Assembly: GCA_949152435.1 (NCBI GenBank)
Contig: OX424574.1
Coordinates: 44,807,263-44,871,262 of the forward strand
Direction: 5' to 3'
Length of the DNA: 64,000 nucleotides
Source: Gastracanthus pulcherrimus
Lineage: Eukaryota > Arthropoda > Insecta > Hymenoptera > Pteromalidae
Part shown: positions 51,671 to 62,191 of the stretch, piece after piece
Layout of the letters: every line of letters begins with the position of its first letter
How positions within the stretch are numbered: position 1 is the stretch's first letter
The notes under the pieces: model-generated
What the model saw: the letters and a program-made list of their open reading frames with translations, nothing else
Database searches by the model: none
What the model was told of the DNA's origin: nothing
Made by a program: the position numbers and the translations under genes

Positions 51671-51797
51671 CAAAACCGTGAATACAAATATTAACTATTT
51701 TCACCACTGCTTTAGTTCAGTCACTAGTTTAGCAATAAAAAAAGTGACTGAACTAAAGCAGTGGTGAAAATAGTTAATATTTGTATTCACGATTTTG
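51671..51797. repeat. near-perfect hairpin, 49-bp perfect stem with 17-base loop
   Basis: Arm 51677-51725 is the exact reverse complement of 51743-51791, and pairing continues with one mismatch outward. CTAGTTTAGCAATA occurs both just before the left arm and in the loop, so the loop and left flank form a direct repeat. This looks like a recent inverted duplication (foldback) rather than an old MITE. A hairpin RNA precursor is an alternative that the sequence alone does not support. Confidence 0.85.
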
Positions 51798-52066
51798 TTT
51801 GTACTGGCTTTCGTTTACCGTCGGCATGATAATAATTGACACTTGGTCATAAATGTGCACGTTTAGTCAAGCTTGAATTTGTTTTTACGCTACTTCGTTT
51901 TTAAGAAAACGTAAGCGCTAAATACAGTTTTACAAAGGTTTATGTCTACTCTTACAAACTTACAAGATCCGTCGACAAGTATATATGTATGAAAGATACT
52001 TGTACTAATATTAGGTTAGTACATTTCTATTCAAGTGTTAAGACAGCTTTACCCTTAGAAAATATT

Positions 52067-52293
52067 ATACTGCCGTACAAATCAAGAAAGTGGGTTCTGC
52101 ATTTAAAGTAAATCCAGACATTTGATAAAATTCATTTTTATTGAAGAAATAATTTTCCGCTTTAACGAACTCGATCTAGTCATTTGTGTAAAAAAAATAA
52201 TGTTCTTAATGAATTTTATGTGAGATTATTTATATGGCTCGATTCTTTTTTCGTAATGCAGATACCCACTTTCTTCGTTTTGTACGGCAATAT
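52067..52293. mobile_element. MITE with about 35-base terminal inverted repeats
   Basis: The left end TACTGCCGTACAAATC, then AAGAAAGTGGGTTCTGCATT, is matched inverted at the right end by AATGCAGATACCCACTTTCT followed by TCGTTTTGTACGGCAATA. The interior is AT-rich and non-coding. It lies 270 bases from the hairpin at 51.7 kb. Confidence 0.75.
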
Positions 52294-53684
52294 GCTACTG
52301 TGTAATGTTTTTATGGGTATGCGTAATATAGGATTTAATCTATAGTTGAAATTGTTGAGCACAAAATAAGAATTATTGGATTTTATAAATGTAACAATAT
52401 TGAGTTATAAAAGTATGGTTTGTGTTAGCGGTTCAGGTAGAAATATATTATAATTTATTCAATTTTTGACTTATGAAACTATTTAAAATATTCCGTGAGC
52501 TGATGATAATGAACTTTCTTTTAATTGATTAAAGTTTTTAGTATTAACAATATTCAATTTTTCACTTCAGTGAACTATTTTTGACACACCACTTACGATT
52601 TGCACTCAGTATTTGCGCAAGTGTGTTTATTTATGATTAAAGTATTTAAATTTTCCATAAAACAGCAATATCTTATCGTATCAGTTAAAAGAAAAATATT
52701 TTTAAAGGAATTAATAGTTTATTTACAATCTAACTTTTTAAATATTATCGTTACTAACTATTGTCGGTACGATAAAGATGTCCACTTGATCACTCTACTT
52801 TTTAATTATAATAAAAAGTTATGTAAATAGGATTTTACATCATATTATACGTTAAGAAATTATAAAATGACTACTACCAAAAAATATTTATTAAAAACAG
52901 AATATAATTTCAATAGAAATGTATTTAAATAATATATTTGCAATTCTAACAAATTATGAATAAAAGATCTTATTAATGCATTTAAGCTTGAATACAATTT
53001 TCTTTTCAATTAATGAATTTTTATGAATTCAAACTATAGTATTGAAAGTTTAATGAATGAATCGGAGACTCCTGAATGGTGAATATGTAAATAGACTCTA
53101 ATTAGCTTATCGATAAGTACGTACTTATCAACTCGTTACTACGCGAAGGAAAGATAATTTAAATTTAGTTGCGCATCGGATATCTTTCAATAAATGGAAA
53201 ATTTATATAGAATAAAAAGAAAGTGTTAAACGGTGAGATAAATTATGGGATTTGAAATAATTTAACACAATATATTTCGTATAAATATCACTATATATTT
53301 TTAGAAATTCATTACAATTCAATAAATAGTTTTTTAATCGTATATACAAAAGCGAGATACAAAGAGTATAGAGAAATTACTAGATTTCGAAGCAGACCTT
53401 ATGATGTTTTTTTTAATACAATGTTTTACAAAGTCTTTTTATACACTTTTGCGCATCAGTAATTAAAATTTAACGTTAGCGTGGTCTAAAATTCTTAAAA
53501 AATACTTGTTATAACAAAAGAAGTTAATTTGGCAGTGATGTATTATTGTAAAAGAACATCTATTCCATAGTCTGACACATGTTACGGTTTTAACATCCGC
53601 CGTCGCTTCTGTAAGTTTCACCAACAGTGCGCATTTAGTCCGGATTTTTCCTGGCTTAGATGCGAAAAATGAGCATTCATAAAT
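52294..53684. other. non-coding AT-rich spacer downstream of the 54 kb mab-21 copy
   Basis: AT-rich, with the DRE/GATA palindrome at 53.1 kb the only notable feature. The 3' UTR of mab-21 may extend into its right edge. Confidence 0.6.
53106..53129. promoter_or_regulatory. overlapping palindromes with DRE-like and GATA cores
   Basis: CTTATCGATAAG (53106-53117) is a perfect palindrome containing TATCGATA, the DRE/BEAF-type core of insects. It overlaps GATAAGTACGTACTTATC (53112-53129), a perfect 18-base palindrome of two inverted GATA sites. It lies about 950 bases past the stop of the 54 kb mab-21 copy. It could be a boundary or enhancer site. Confidence 0.35.
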
Positions 53685-53690
53685 TTTATT
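53685..53690 (-). terminator. candidate poly(A) signal of the 54 kb mab-21 copy
   Basis: TTTATT on the plus strand reads AATAAA on the minus strand, about 380 bases after the stop codon. It is the first canonical hexamer I see downstream. In AT-rich DNA such hexamers occur by chance, so this is a suggestion only. Confidence 0.3.
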
Positions 53691-54068
53691 TACTGAGCAT
53701 GTTTGTAATTTCACTGGTATTACTTTTGTACGATTTTTGCGTCCCGCCACTTATCTCTAAATGTCTTTGCGTAATACGTGTTCTCTCTCACACACTTCCT
53801 TATTTAAAATTACACTATAACAACAACGAAAACATTTTTGATTTGACGACTTGATCATTTCGTACTTTGTTCGGCATACCTACACAACAACAAACAGATT
53901 CACTTAATCTTTTAAATAACACACTCGAAACGTCAGCATTTATGGCACTAAAATTCGAAAAAAAACGCAAATATATACTTCTTTCGCCGCGCACGGTTCT
54001 CGAGGACGCGCACAGAGCATCACAGAATCAAAGTTCTCTAACATAAAATCCTCCGCGCTGAAGAAAAA

Positions 54069-55166
54069 CTACAGCTTTTCAAGTGCCGCACTGTTCGTCA
54101 GCATCTCCCGCGTCAATCTCCAGACCTGCTTGGCCGCGTTTTCCAATCCACTCGGCGATTTACCCTTGAACAGATCCAGATTTGGCAGGAAGTAGTGCGG
54201 ACACCTTCTGCACTGCAGACACGAGATCAACTGCAGAAATATGCCGTTGATGCGATCGGCCAGGCAGATGTCATCCCACTCAGCCTCGTGCGGATGTTTC
54301 TCGCACTCGTACAGCAGCAGCGTCTTCATGTGATAACTGGTCACCGGATTTCCCGGCAAATCCAGGTGGCGATCTCTAAGCGTCTTCAATATACTCAGAC
54401 ATCGTCTTCTGCTGGCACCTTGCAGCAGTCTATTCTCGGCGTCCAAAAACGAAAGCGCCCAGGCATCGCCCTCCATCGCCGACTGTTTTCCCTGCAGTCC
54501 GATGCACTCCTTCGACAGCATGTCGAATCCCTCGGTCTTGACCTCGGTCACGAGGTTCGGATGGGGCCAGGGTATCTGCGGGATCGGCCAGTGCGAAGCC
54601 GACCTCGGCCACAGCCCCGCGCACTTGAAGGCCGGCGTGATCTGCACGACGTAGCGCTCGCGGATCCTCAGCTTGACCTCGGTCGTGTCGGCGATCATCT
54701 TGACCGAGTCCCGGTAGGCGCACTTGTCGCAGGCCTGGGCCACCAGGGTCTGGAAGCGCGAGCGGATCTTGCGGGCCGACAGGTAGCCCGAGGCCGTGAT
54801 GAACTCCACCCAGAGGGACATGGACCTCTTGCGGCCGTCGCTCAGCTTGAGCACCGCGCAGCCCGGCAGGGTGCCGTCGTCCACGAAGTTCAGCACGCCC
54901 ATCTGGTTGAGGTAGATGACGATCTCGAATTCCGTCGGCGAGATGACGTCCAGGCCGTCGAACCTGCCGTTGTAGTCGGTCAGCGAGGAGATGAAGCGCG
55001 GCTCCTGGACCTCGACCTCCTTGAGCACGTCCTGAACGACTCGGCAGACCTCCTGTATGGTCTTGGCCACCTGGGTCTTGCGCGACATGACGCGCTCGCC
55101 GAAATACTTGTTCAGCTGGTACACCATCTTCGACTGGGCCGTCAGCATCTCCGGTGGCACCAACAT
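54069..55166 (-). CDS. mab-21: mab-21 family protein, downstream tandem copy (365 aa, intronless ORF)
   Basis: This is one open frame of 365 codons, and the length and sequence fit the MAB21L1/L2-type developmental proteins (about 360 aa, ending in ALEKL). The Mab-21 domain fills the protein. A helical N-terminus (about 11-52) leads to KEVEVQEPRFISSL (49-62), then the nucleotidyltransferase-like strand with acidic pair E79/E81 in SPTEFE, then LSDGRKRSMSLWVEF (108-122), WPRSASHWPIPQIPWP (186-201) and the cysteine-rich CRRCPHYFLPNLDLF near the C-terminus (319-333). The family shares the cGAS/OAS nucleotidyltransferase fold. Its members control cell fate and eye or sensory development in animals; a biochemical activity is not established. 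The start is the first ATG after an in-frame TAG about 50 bases upstream. A second Met at residue 7 is possible. Residues 93-182 are nucleotide-identical to the copy at 62-63 kb. The gene name is by family; orthology between the two copies and the single fly gene is unresolved. Confidence 0.96.
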   Translation of the reverse strand: MLVPPEMLTAQSKMVYQLNKYFGERVMSRKTQVAKTIQEVCRVVQDVLKEVEVQEPRFISSLTDYNGRFDGLDVISPTEFEIVIYLNQMGVLNFVDDGTLPGCAVLKLSDGRKRSMSLWVEFITASGYLSARKIRSRFQTLVAQACDKCAYRDSVKMIADTTEVKLRIRERYVVQITPAFKCAGLWPRSASHWPIPQIPWPHPNLVTEVKTEGFDMLSKECIGLQGKQSAMEGDAWALSFLDAENRLLQGASRRRCLSILKTLRDRHLDLPGNPVTSYHMKTLLLYECEKHPHEAEWDDICLADRINGIFLQLISCLQCRRCPHYFLPNLDLFKGKSPSGLENAAKQVWRLTREMLTNSAALEKL

Positions 55167-56350
55167 CTTCGCTACTTCTTCGATATCGCAACTGCTTCTG
55201 GTATACCTTTGCGCACAAGCCCACTACTCAGGTCATAGTCGATTCCCGCACATTGTAGCACTATTCCGAGTATTCGCCGGCGTCTTCCTCGGAGCGAGCA
55301 GCGTGTGCCTCCTCTTCTTCTCGGAAGGAGAGAGAAGCGCCGCGCTGAGTGAGAACGAGTCGAGTGCGAGAGGATGAGCGGTCGCTGCTCGTCGGCTTGT
55401 CTCTCTCTCGAGTCTGGCGTGGCGCGCGCGCGCAGACTGCTCCGAGCTCCACCACCACCGCTACCGGCAGCGCTGAGGCTCCGGCTCCGCGCGCGCCGTG
55501 CCGGTGCAGCTGATCCGGCCACGCCCCCCTCGGCTCCGGGGGGAAAGCGCGTGGCGCGCGGCGCGCGGCGCGCCTCGCCGGCCGGCTCGACCAATCGCGC
55601 GGCTCGGGAGGCGGGCCCGGACCGCGCCCTTCGCCGGCTCCCGCATCGATCCACTCCGTTGTGCCGTACCTTGTGCCTCGCAGCCCCACTCTCTGCGGCT
55701 GTACGGTGCTGCTTTTTCGAGTGAAACTCGAGTGAAACTCGCGGCCGGAGAGAGGCTCCGCGCTGTATATTTTATGCTGCGGTCTATGGGTATATCAAGG
55801 GAGATGGAGAGCGTGGCTATACCGCCCGCGAGGGTTACCCTCGTGCCTCGACGACCCTTTGCCGTGCGTGAATTATGCAGCGGCGACCTCTCGCTCTTGC
55901 TGCTTGCTTTTATTTTTTCACCCGCGATGCTCGCGCGCTCTTGCCGAGCGTGTGTCCATGCGTGTGTGCCTATACATGTAGGCTTACTTGGGTGCAATTG
56001 TGTGGGTAGAGGTTTGCGCGCGGGGAGAGGGACAGGTCTAAGGGCGAGGGAAACGCAAGTTTCCCCTCCTTTTTGGGCCCTCGTTTATTTATCACGGTAT
56101 TTTCAATATGGCGGTGCTAGCGGGGCAGTGTTCTGTCCTTTACGTTGGCGGAGCTGTGTGGGTTTCGTCGAGAGTGATAACCGACATTTGGTAAATTGAT
56201 TTAGGTATCGTCGTGAAATAGTGTCGTGACACGCGCAACGGTACGCTCGACCGGTCGCCGGCACGAGATTTCCTGACTTTCGGGGGTTTTAATGAGCGGA
56301 ATCTCGGTTGATGAATTTTTCTTGAAAAATGATAAATCACTTTCTTCCTT
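55167..56350 (-). promoter_or_regulatory. GC/CpG-rich 5' flank and probable promoter/5' UTR of the 54 kb mab-21 copy
   Basis: About 900-1100 bases immediately upstream of the ATG are strongly GC- and CpG-rich, in sharp contrast to the AT-rich DNA beyond 56.35 kb. The flank contains a CCAAT box (GACCAATCGCG near 55588) and a YY1/Pho-like sequence (CAATATGGCGG, 56104-56114). In-frame stops precede the ATG. No clear TATA box or initiator can be fixed by eye, so the transcription start is unknown. Several overlapping long ORFs here on both strands are GC-rich shadows. Confidence 0.6.
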
Positions 56351-57839
56351 TTAAGGGAATATATTTTGAAGTATAAAAATATCTTGTTCGCCGATTAATG
56401 TTATTAATTATAATATATTAAAAATTATAATACTCATATTAAAAGAGTAGAGAGAGTTGAGAATTATAAGTACGTGTCCTTCAATTTATTTAATTTTATT
56501 TTTGTTTTGGTTTCTTATAACTAATTTAAGGAGAATGCTACTATTTGTTTTTAAATTTGCCCCTTGAATATAATTTTTTATTTTTAATTTTTACACATGT
56601 TTATATAACCAAAAATATAGACAATTCCAAAGGGGGCAGTCGATCTAGGTAAACTCAAGGAGTGCGGATTCAAATCATCATCAGTCCGAAATTTTCGGGA
56701 ACATTTTAAACAACATTTTTCCGGATTTTTTAGTGGCAGAGATTGGGCCTGCAACCCACTATCTAATTAAGTGCAGTAATGCCCGTATGTGTAATTAAAA
56801 AAAATCCGCCAATCTTTTAACCTTTAGTGCCTGAACTATAAAACTATTGATCAATTTAATATTATTTACTAATATTTCCCAAGTAATCTTTTGCTTCCTC
56901 ATAGAGGAAGCTTTGTGACGGTAAAAATAAAAGTATTGCTAAAAACATGTTTGAAATAATATATCATCGATTAATTTTTTATGCATTTGAAAGAGCATAA
57001 AATTACCTAGGTTTTCCGACCCGAAATTTTAAATAAGCTATTTTATTTTTTCTATTATACACGAAAACGTCGTGTTTTGTTTAAAAGATGATATCTGGGA
57101 AAAATAACATGGAAAATTTTTGAAAAAATTTTAGGTGATTAGGAATATGGATAAAAATATTTTGTAAAATGTTCAAGCCTTCATACTCTTCTTTTTTCGA
57201 GAAAAAAATCATTTTGTAAAAAAATCGTTTTTTTGGTGAAAGATAATTTAAGTAAAACGTCATTATTTCTTCTGTAAATTCCCAGAAAGGTAGCGTTTTA
57301 CTATCTCTTGAGACTGTTAGAAGCCCATATTATAATGACCTTTAAATTTTGAGGTATTTGATGTTATGTTTTTGTTAAAATAATTTTTTTATTGTTCATA
57401 TCTCGAGAACGGAGCGGTCATCTTTTGTAAACCAGGGCTCATTTCTTTCGTTTTTTAATGAAGATTCTGACTTAAAAAGAGATTTTGAGATTCATCGATC
57501 CGTTTTTGTTTTGCAATGATATCTTTATTTTACGACATTTTACGATATTCTGAAATCGATAAGGTCATTTTGTTTTGTATTTTAGAAATAACTAGAGAAG
57601 ATGATGGCTCGCTCCGCACGCCTAGGTTATCTGCCCACACATTCAATTTTTTTTTGTAAATCAAAATATCGAAATTAGAAATCGAAAATTCGATACATCT
57701 TTCTAGATTCGATATTTCGCGCTGGATTTTAACATAAGGGATATGTTTATCTTATTCTTTCTTTCTTTGTATTTAATGGCCATGTGTCTCTTTTTTGGGA
57801 CTCCGATATGTTACAATGCATAAGTATGTGATTTGTATT
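56351..57839. other. AT-rich intergenic DNA, left part of the inter-mab-21 spacer
   Basis: It contains the weak tRNA-like remnant at 56.64 kb and an otherwise unassigned stretch (57.25-57.65 kb) with ATATCTCGAGAACGGAGCGG, which reads like transposon-derived sequence but has no second copy here. Confidence 0.5.
56636..56720 (+). repeat. possible tRNA-like repeat remnant
   Basis: CTAGGTAAACTCAAGGAGTG followed by CGGATTCAAATCATC looks like the right half of a tRNA-like head, with GGATTCAAATC as a weak B box. An inverted CCGAAATTTTCGG follows. There is no clear A box and no second copy in the window, so this is weak. Confidence 0.25.
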
Positions 57840-58112
57840 TTACATTTGTATTTTATATACTTGTTTGTTGTGTTGTGAGGTGTCGGTAGAGCAAAACTCA
57901 TCATCTGCTTATTAGCATCTCAGACACTCTTGATGAGGCTATATGGGCGCATACGTCCTGCATCAAAGCACAATGCGTAGTCGGAGATCTTTCCAGACGA
58001 AAAACTCTAAGAAAAAATTCTCGAGAATTTTCACCGGGAATCGAAACCTTGACAGATTGAGCGTCTTGTATCGGTAGGCAAGCGTCTTATTCACTGAACC
58101 ATGGGAGGCTCT
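57840..58112 (-). mobile_element. probable tRNA-derived SINE
   Basis: Read on the minus strand, the head has a pol III A box TGGTTCAGTGAA (58090-58101) and a B box GGTTTCGATTCCC (58036-58048), with a tRNA-like spacing about nine bases longer than usual. A unique body follows, then an A-rich tail with repeated ACAAATGTAAAATACAAAT (about 57830-57860). The acceptor stem does not close and the anticodon arm is not convincing, so it is not a functional tRNA. The 3' boundary is approximate. Confidence 0.55.
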
Positions 58113-61100
58113 ATGATCATTTCACTTTGCGTTTGACAGAGTATAAAATTACTTATAAACGGTGATATTTCTATTTTTTATAACTTTTCCATTGATATTT
58201 TGAAATATTGATTGAAAAGGTATTTGAAGATTAATGAAGTAATGTATATCAGTACTTTTTATGTTTTATTTCTTATAAATCTGGGTAAAAATTATATGAC
58301 GATTTATTTATGTGATTTTAGATGTTGTTGAATTCAAATTCAAGGTGAAATGTATAAAATTAAAATTATTTATTAAAAGAAATAATGGTACCGAAAACTG
58401 AGTAAAATAGATTTAATTTATATATTAGAAATGTATAATAAAAATAAGATTATAGCTACTGCTAGTTGAATTAGCGATGCAGCAATTTAAAATTAATTTA
58501 TTAGAACAAAAAATGTTATATTAGAACAATTAATTTAGTTTGAGGAAGCTAAATGCCAATGAATTGGCAGCGGTTTTTTTGTATTTCTACACATCATTAG
58601 CAATATGTTGGCACTGCATATACCTCATATTAGGCTTTTATCTAATGATCAAAGTCGAACAAAGATGAAAAAATGTCTAAATTGTTATGTACGAAGTAAG
58701 AATCTGTTTATTCTTACTAAAAAAATATGAACGCTGTTTCACTTATTATTCTGATTCCAATTGCTAAGTAAATTAAACCTAAACTACAGCTCTGAGTTGA
58801 ACCTCATTTGTGTGCCTCGTTCTGAAAAAAGGTATGGCACTTTAAATATGTATTCCGGAATTCTAAATCTCTTCTAATTAAGCAAAGTTATTGATTTAGC
58901 AGTTACGCCGTGTTGTAAATCGTCGATTAGAAATTCAATGTTTATTGTTGACTAAAAAAAGGAAATGATCCGTGTCGTATTTATGTGCCCCTTAATATAC
59001 ATACTATAATTAGAACGAGTAATATACAATTTTTTAAATTTGATTCATTAAAAAAATTCAGTTTTTACCATGGCACATCTACAATTTTTTCTAAAATCGT
59101 TCGGTTCCATGTGTGATCACATCTTATTATCCTACATAAGCATGAAAAATAAGCGGCGATTGCGTGATTTATAAATATTACATATTTAGTTCGATTAAAA
59201 ATATATTATCGCCAAAAAATGACCAATTTAGTATATATAAAAATACAATGCTATTCTTAAGGGCAAAAAATGACGTTTCGTAAAAATAAGATACGTGCAA
59301 TTATATGCCTACCATTTTTATTTCAAATTTTTTTATGTAGAATGCTAAAGGTTCGGCAGATTTACCCATTATATTGATTTGTAACGAAAAGTTCATGATT
59401 TTTTTAGTCAAAATGACATGTCAACTTTCTTGTGCCCACACAATTTTTTGTACAGTCTACAAAAATTTCTATTTACTTTTTATACCAATTTGAAAGCTTT
59501 TATTCATTAGTGTCAAAGTTGAATACAAGTAACCATAATTGAAATAAGATATCATTTTATTTAAATTAAAAATCGATTTTGTATAATTTATAACTTTTTT
59601 ATAAATAATTATTTTTCGTTTGATCTACATTAGCACGCAGCACCTTATAGCAATGCATAAATTTCTTCATAATGCTGAAAAGAATATTTTAAATTAATTT
59701 AAAAAAGTTTTGATAAAAGCTAATGCGCTTAGAAAGTTCCGAATTAAGAAAAACGTAAACTGTAGAAAAGGCTGTTACTGGTAAAAAAGGCACAGGTAGG
59801 TACCTTATTTAATGTTCATACTTTAAAATGTCATTTTCAAACTGAAAATTTTATTCAAATCAATAATGCTATGCGTTTTTGTGTTAATAAAGGTTTGAAG
59901 AATTGAAAACAAATAAATAAAAAAAAATCGATTTTTTGGTCAAATAATAATAAAGGGATCACTTAAGTAAATAAAATTATAAATATATTGAAAAATTAAT
60001 ATAAATTAGCTACTTTTATTTAATTAAATATGAATCATACACAATTATCTACTTGGCTTACAAATAATTACGACATATTCAGTGATTTTAATTAAAATGT
60101 TCTACTATTGTTGATGAAGTTATTAAATTTACTTTCTTTATTTATTAACATTTTTTAATATCATGTATATAATAAATAACTATTATATATGAATATATGT
60201 ACAACGCTTTACAAAACTCGTAATGAATATAAATAATAATTCTTTTTTAAAGTTCTATGCAATATTTGTTAGTAGTTTATCGGAAAACCTTGTTACAAAT
60301 GAAGCGACTATAATTTTTTACAAAAGAATACTCGTTACTTTTTCGCGACAGCAATTATTCTGCAGAGTTGTGCAAAACCGGTAAATTGCGCTTATCGGAG
60401 CTGTGCAAGCGATAATAGCAACGTAACTATTGCAGTGCGCATAAATAAAACATTCGGTGACAAGGAAGCCTTGACACTTCTTTTTGTTATAATTGTTAGC
60501 TTAGTCAAGCGCATTTATCTACGATATTCAATTATTTACGTAACGAAACGACTATATTTTTAAATATTAATTAATTTATAAAAGTTTTAATGTCAATATT
60601 CAAAATAATTTATTGAATTGCTTAATAATGAAATATCTTGTATTGTACGATTATATCAATGTTATATGCAATTTTAGATGGATAACATTTAATAAACAGA
60701 AAATTAAATGTATGAGGTACATATTATCAAAGAATATATAGGATGTTTAAAAATATATGTAGAATATAGATTATTTATAAGGAATAGGTTTCTAAGGAAA
60801 AACATAGATAATTAGATTTGAGTAATAAAATGTGTTTATTTAATCTTATATACATTTTCCTCCTATATAACGCAATATTGCTATATAAAAAATAAATATA
60901 TTTAAATAATACTATAAAAAAATATATACATTCAACAATATGCAGTTAGACTAATTAAAGCATAGTTCCAATAAAAAAACTGAACTTATGTTTATTTCAA
61001 ATCAGAAAAATATTTTAGTTATTATGTGAGAATCATACCTACAATAACTATAACAAATCACATAGGGCTGCCCAACAGGTAATCAAACGAATTAAATGTA

Positions 61101-61936
61101 TAATGAATATTGGTAGAAATTATATTATTACATAAATTTTCAAGTTTTCTTCAATTAAATAATGAAAAAGAATTTTTCAACATAAATAAGCTATTTTAAA
61201 TACAATTAAGAGTAAATAATTTTAACAGCAAACATGTAAGTGAGCACCAATTTAATTTAAACGTTAATAAATATTAGCTATTTTATAAAAATGTAACATT
61301 ATAAATTTATACAAAATTATAATGTTATCTTGGCTTCCATATGCAGCGTTCAGAACCATAACAGAACAAATTCACTTTGGATATTATAGAAGCCTATAAG
61401 CTTTCCTTAACGTTTCAATATTTGGCATAATGAAAGAAAAATTGATTAATTATTTCAATATAATCAATATTTTAATATTCTATTCTTGAATTTTATAATT
61501 TAAATCAGATCAATACTCCTAAAATTTATGACCATTTAAGATTTTATTGGGTGGTTGCTAGTTTTCATAAAAAATGCACTTATTTTGTTATGGTTATCAA
61601 CGGTATCAGTATAGAAAAGTTATACATGATCGAATATTTAAAGTCTTACAGATTTCTATGTGTTTTTTCAATTGTCTGTAATATATTAAACATCGAAAAT
61701 AATGATAAATAGTAAACAATAACATTTCGATCTCACTTTGCATTTTAAGAAATATTGCATATCACAAGTCGTAATTATTTATTCTTCGTAGATAAATCTA
61801 CCGCGTCATTTGTAAAAATGCAACACTTTTTGTACGTATACATACGCGTATAAATGACTTAGCAATTTTTTTCGTGAATATCCATCCAACGCATGTAAAC
61901 TTTCTACCGAAATTAAAAAAAAATATTATTAATGTG
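58113..61936. other. AT-rich intergenic DNA, right part of the inter-mab-21 spacer
   Basis: Very AT-rich, with no ORF above background. TGCCAATGAATTGGCA near 58552-58567 is a small hairpin, and the patch at 60.34-60.48 kb is the only GC-balanced block. Confidence 0.6.
60340..60480. promoter_or_regulatory. candidate regulatory block between the two mab-21 genes
   Basis: This is the most GC-balanced, high-complexity patch inside the otherwise AT-rich spacer between the mab-21 genes. It holds two TGTGCAA words, GCGCTTATCGG and GCGATAATAGC, which contain inverted GATAA cores. It has no ORF or repeat structure. Its position between the paralogs makes it a natural candidate for a shared enhancer. 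Confidence 0.3.
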
Positions 61937-61942
61937 TTTATT
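61937..61942 (-). terminator. candidate poly(A) signal of the 62 kb mab-21 copy
   Basis: This AATAAA on the minus strand lies about 250 bases after the stop. Another lies at 61778-61783. Either could end the transcript; the surrounding AT-rich sequence makes chance matches likely. Confidence 0.3.
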
Positions 61943-62191
61943 ATTTGCTGTGCTTTACTTTACTATAATTCTGCTTGATATATTAATTGAATATGTATTT
62001 TATCACCATGAATTTTGATTTGAACCTAATTCAAACATTAATTTCTATATTTTAAGCGATGGTTATAGGCCTGTACTATGTATAGAAGTAACACCGCAAA
62101 CATAAATGAAGAATTCTTTAGAAATTGGATATTCACTTCAAAGGTTTAAATAAACAAGACAAAGAAAGATAAACTCAACACAACGGAAACG

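Noticed and set aside
54430..55224. 264-codon and 313-codon (62376-63317) minus-strand ORFs in another frame of the mab-21 genes
   Set aside because: They are frame-shifted shadows with low-complexity Gly/Arg/Pro composition and no domain.
54195..55238. 347-codon plus-strand ORF antisense to the mab-21 copy, and a similar 203-codon one at 62684-63295
   Set aside because: They lie exactly opposite real Mab-21 codons and are rich in Arg, Leu, Ala and Gly. High third-position GC removes antisense stops. The two match each other only because the sense genes do.
55374..56199. Several 100-230 codon ORFs in the mab-21 promoter region
   Set aside because: All are GC-rich overlapping frames with Arg/Ala/Pro bias and no family resemblance; the region is better read as promoter and 5' UTR.
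58036..58101. A functional tRNA gene on the minus strand
   Set aside because: The A and B boxes are present but acceptor and anticodon stems do not close, and a SINE-like body and tail follow.
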